64,000 nucleotides of DNA from Maricaulaceae bacterium (GTDB taxonomy: Bacteria > Pseudomonadota > Alphaproteobacteria > Caulobacterales > Maricaulaceae). The stretch covers positions 186,001 to 250,000 of the forward strand of contig JAHCJP010000002.1 of assembly GCA_026126205.1 (NCBI GenBank), given 5' to 3'. Shown here in pieces: positions 63,746 to 64,000 of this stretch (the stretch's first letter is position 1; the number at the start of each line of letters is the position of its first letter). Under the pieces are notes generated by a model. That model searched no databases. It saw nothing but the letters and a program-made list of their open reading frames with translations, and was not told where the DNA came from. The position numbers and the translations under genes are program-made.

Positions 63746-64000
63746 TCAGATTTTTAGCCCGTGTTGGCTCTCAAGGTATTTAAGCACTTTTTCCAAGCCT
63801 CGCATGATGTGGAGTTCGTTAGCGCCGAAAGCGTAATAGCCCGTCATCGCGACTGAGGTTGGTAACGTGGTGTCGATCCACCTGCGCTTTACTTTATCCC
63901 CTTGCTCGCTGATGTACGTGATGGGGTATCGAAAGTCCCTTCCTTCACCTCTAAATACGCTGTGCGGCCCCCAATTTTGAATGCTTGCATTGTAGCATTC
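63746..64000 (-). CDS. 3' end of an uncharacterised gene (partial)
   Basis: An open frame enters from the right edge and ends with TGA at 63746-63748, giving the last 84 residues. They include NWGPHSVFRGEGRDFRYPIT, RWIDTTLPTSVAMTGYYAFG, and end LEKVLKYLESQHGLKI. The local base composition is AT-richer than the window, so it may be acquired DNA. Family not recognised. Confidence 0.6.
   Translation of the reverse strand, partial: ECYNASIQNWGPHSVFRGEGRDFRYPITYISEQGDKVKRRWIDTTLPTSVAMTGYYAFGANELHIMRGLEKVLKYLESQHGLKI

Overview
The window is very GC-rich and gene-dense, and it looks like one contiguous stretch of an alphaproteobacterial chromosome. Markers are a COQ9 gene divergent from rpsU, a dnaN-recF-gyrB block, hrcA-grpE, dut next to the CoA genes, an NDUFS6-like CHCC zinc finger, a DUF1674/SdhAF4 gene, two DUF465 genes, TIGR02444, and a cysteine-free L31. 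The nearest group is probably a Caulobacterales/Parvularculales-like lineage; this is inference from gene content and from family memory, not from a search.

Layout. 0-8 kb holds a glycine-zipper lipoprotein, hrcA-grpE, rpmE, a MAPEG protein, and a co-directional run of coaC, coaB, a secreted protein, dut, pyrE and a LOG-family gene, followed by COQ9 and rpsU. 8-14 kb holds a NatAB-type ABC exporter, a DUF6265 protein, and a compact signalling block: truncated haemoglobin overlapping a class III adenylate cyclase, a Crp/Fnr regulator with a CRP-type palindrome in front of it, and a divergent three-TM protein resembling the DUF5706 (Pycsar TM effector) family. 14-19.5 kb holds a molybdopterin-oxidoreductase-like lipoprotein, an alanine:cation symporter, VanZ, bioB and two uncharacterised genes. 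19.6-27 kb is gyrB, recF and dnaN, with an AT-richer lipoprotein hydrolase inserted between recF and gyrB and flanked by a 56-bp direct repeat. 27-30 kb has a DCC protein, rph, and a MotA/ExbB-like plus OmpA-like envelope pair. 30.1-31.1 kb is an AT-richer islet with a HEPN-like gene and two short ORFs. 31-42 kb has a secreted nuclease, argG, a DUF885 peptidase, polA, repeats, a GIY-YIG gene, a DASS transporter, a CHCC zinc-finger gene and an ABC ATPase without a permease. 42.6-51.7 kb is a long leftward run: TPR, SDR, rsmB, rpe, heparinase-like, NDP-sugar dehydratase, purH. 51.7-64 kb has ubiX between two DUF465 genes, htpX, DUF1674, hydrolases, a GDPD, an M14 peptidase, tRNA-Gly(GCC), a prolyl-tRNA editing protein, a YbbN-like thioredoxin, and the 3' end of an uncharacterised gene that leaves the window.

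Most of the window is housekeeping. The best candidates for something less ordinary are (1) the globin/adenylate cyclase/Crp/TM-effector block with its own operator at 11.3-14.0 kb, (2) the hydrolase insertion between recF and gyrB with shared stop-codon repeats, (3) an apparent AUC start codon for rpsU, and (4) the HEPN-like islet at 30.1-31.1 kb. No CRISPR array, rRNA, insertion sequence or prophage was seen. No stretch longer than 300 bases lacks a gene; the longest (31592-31865 and 39077-39314) are filled with palindromic repeats.
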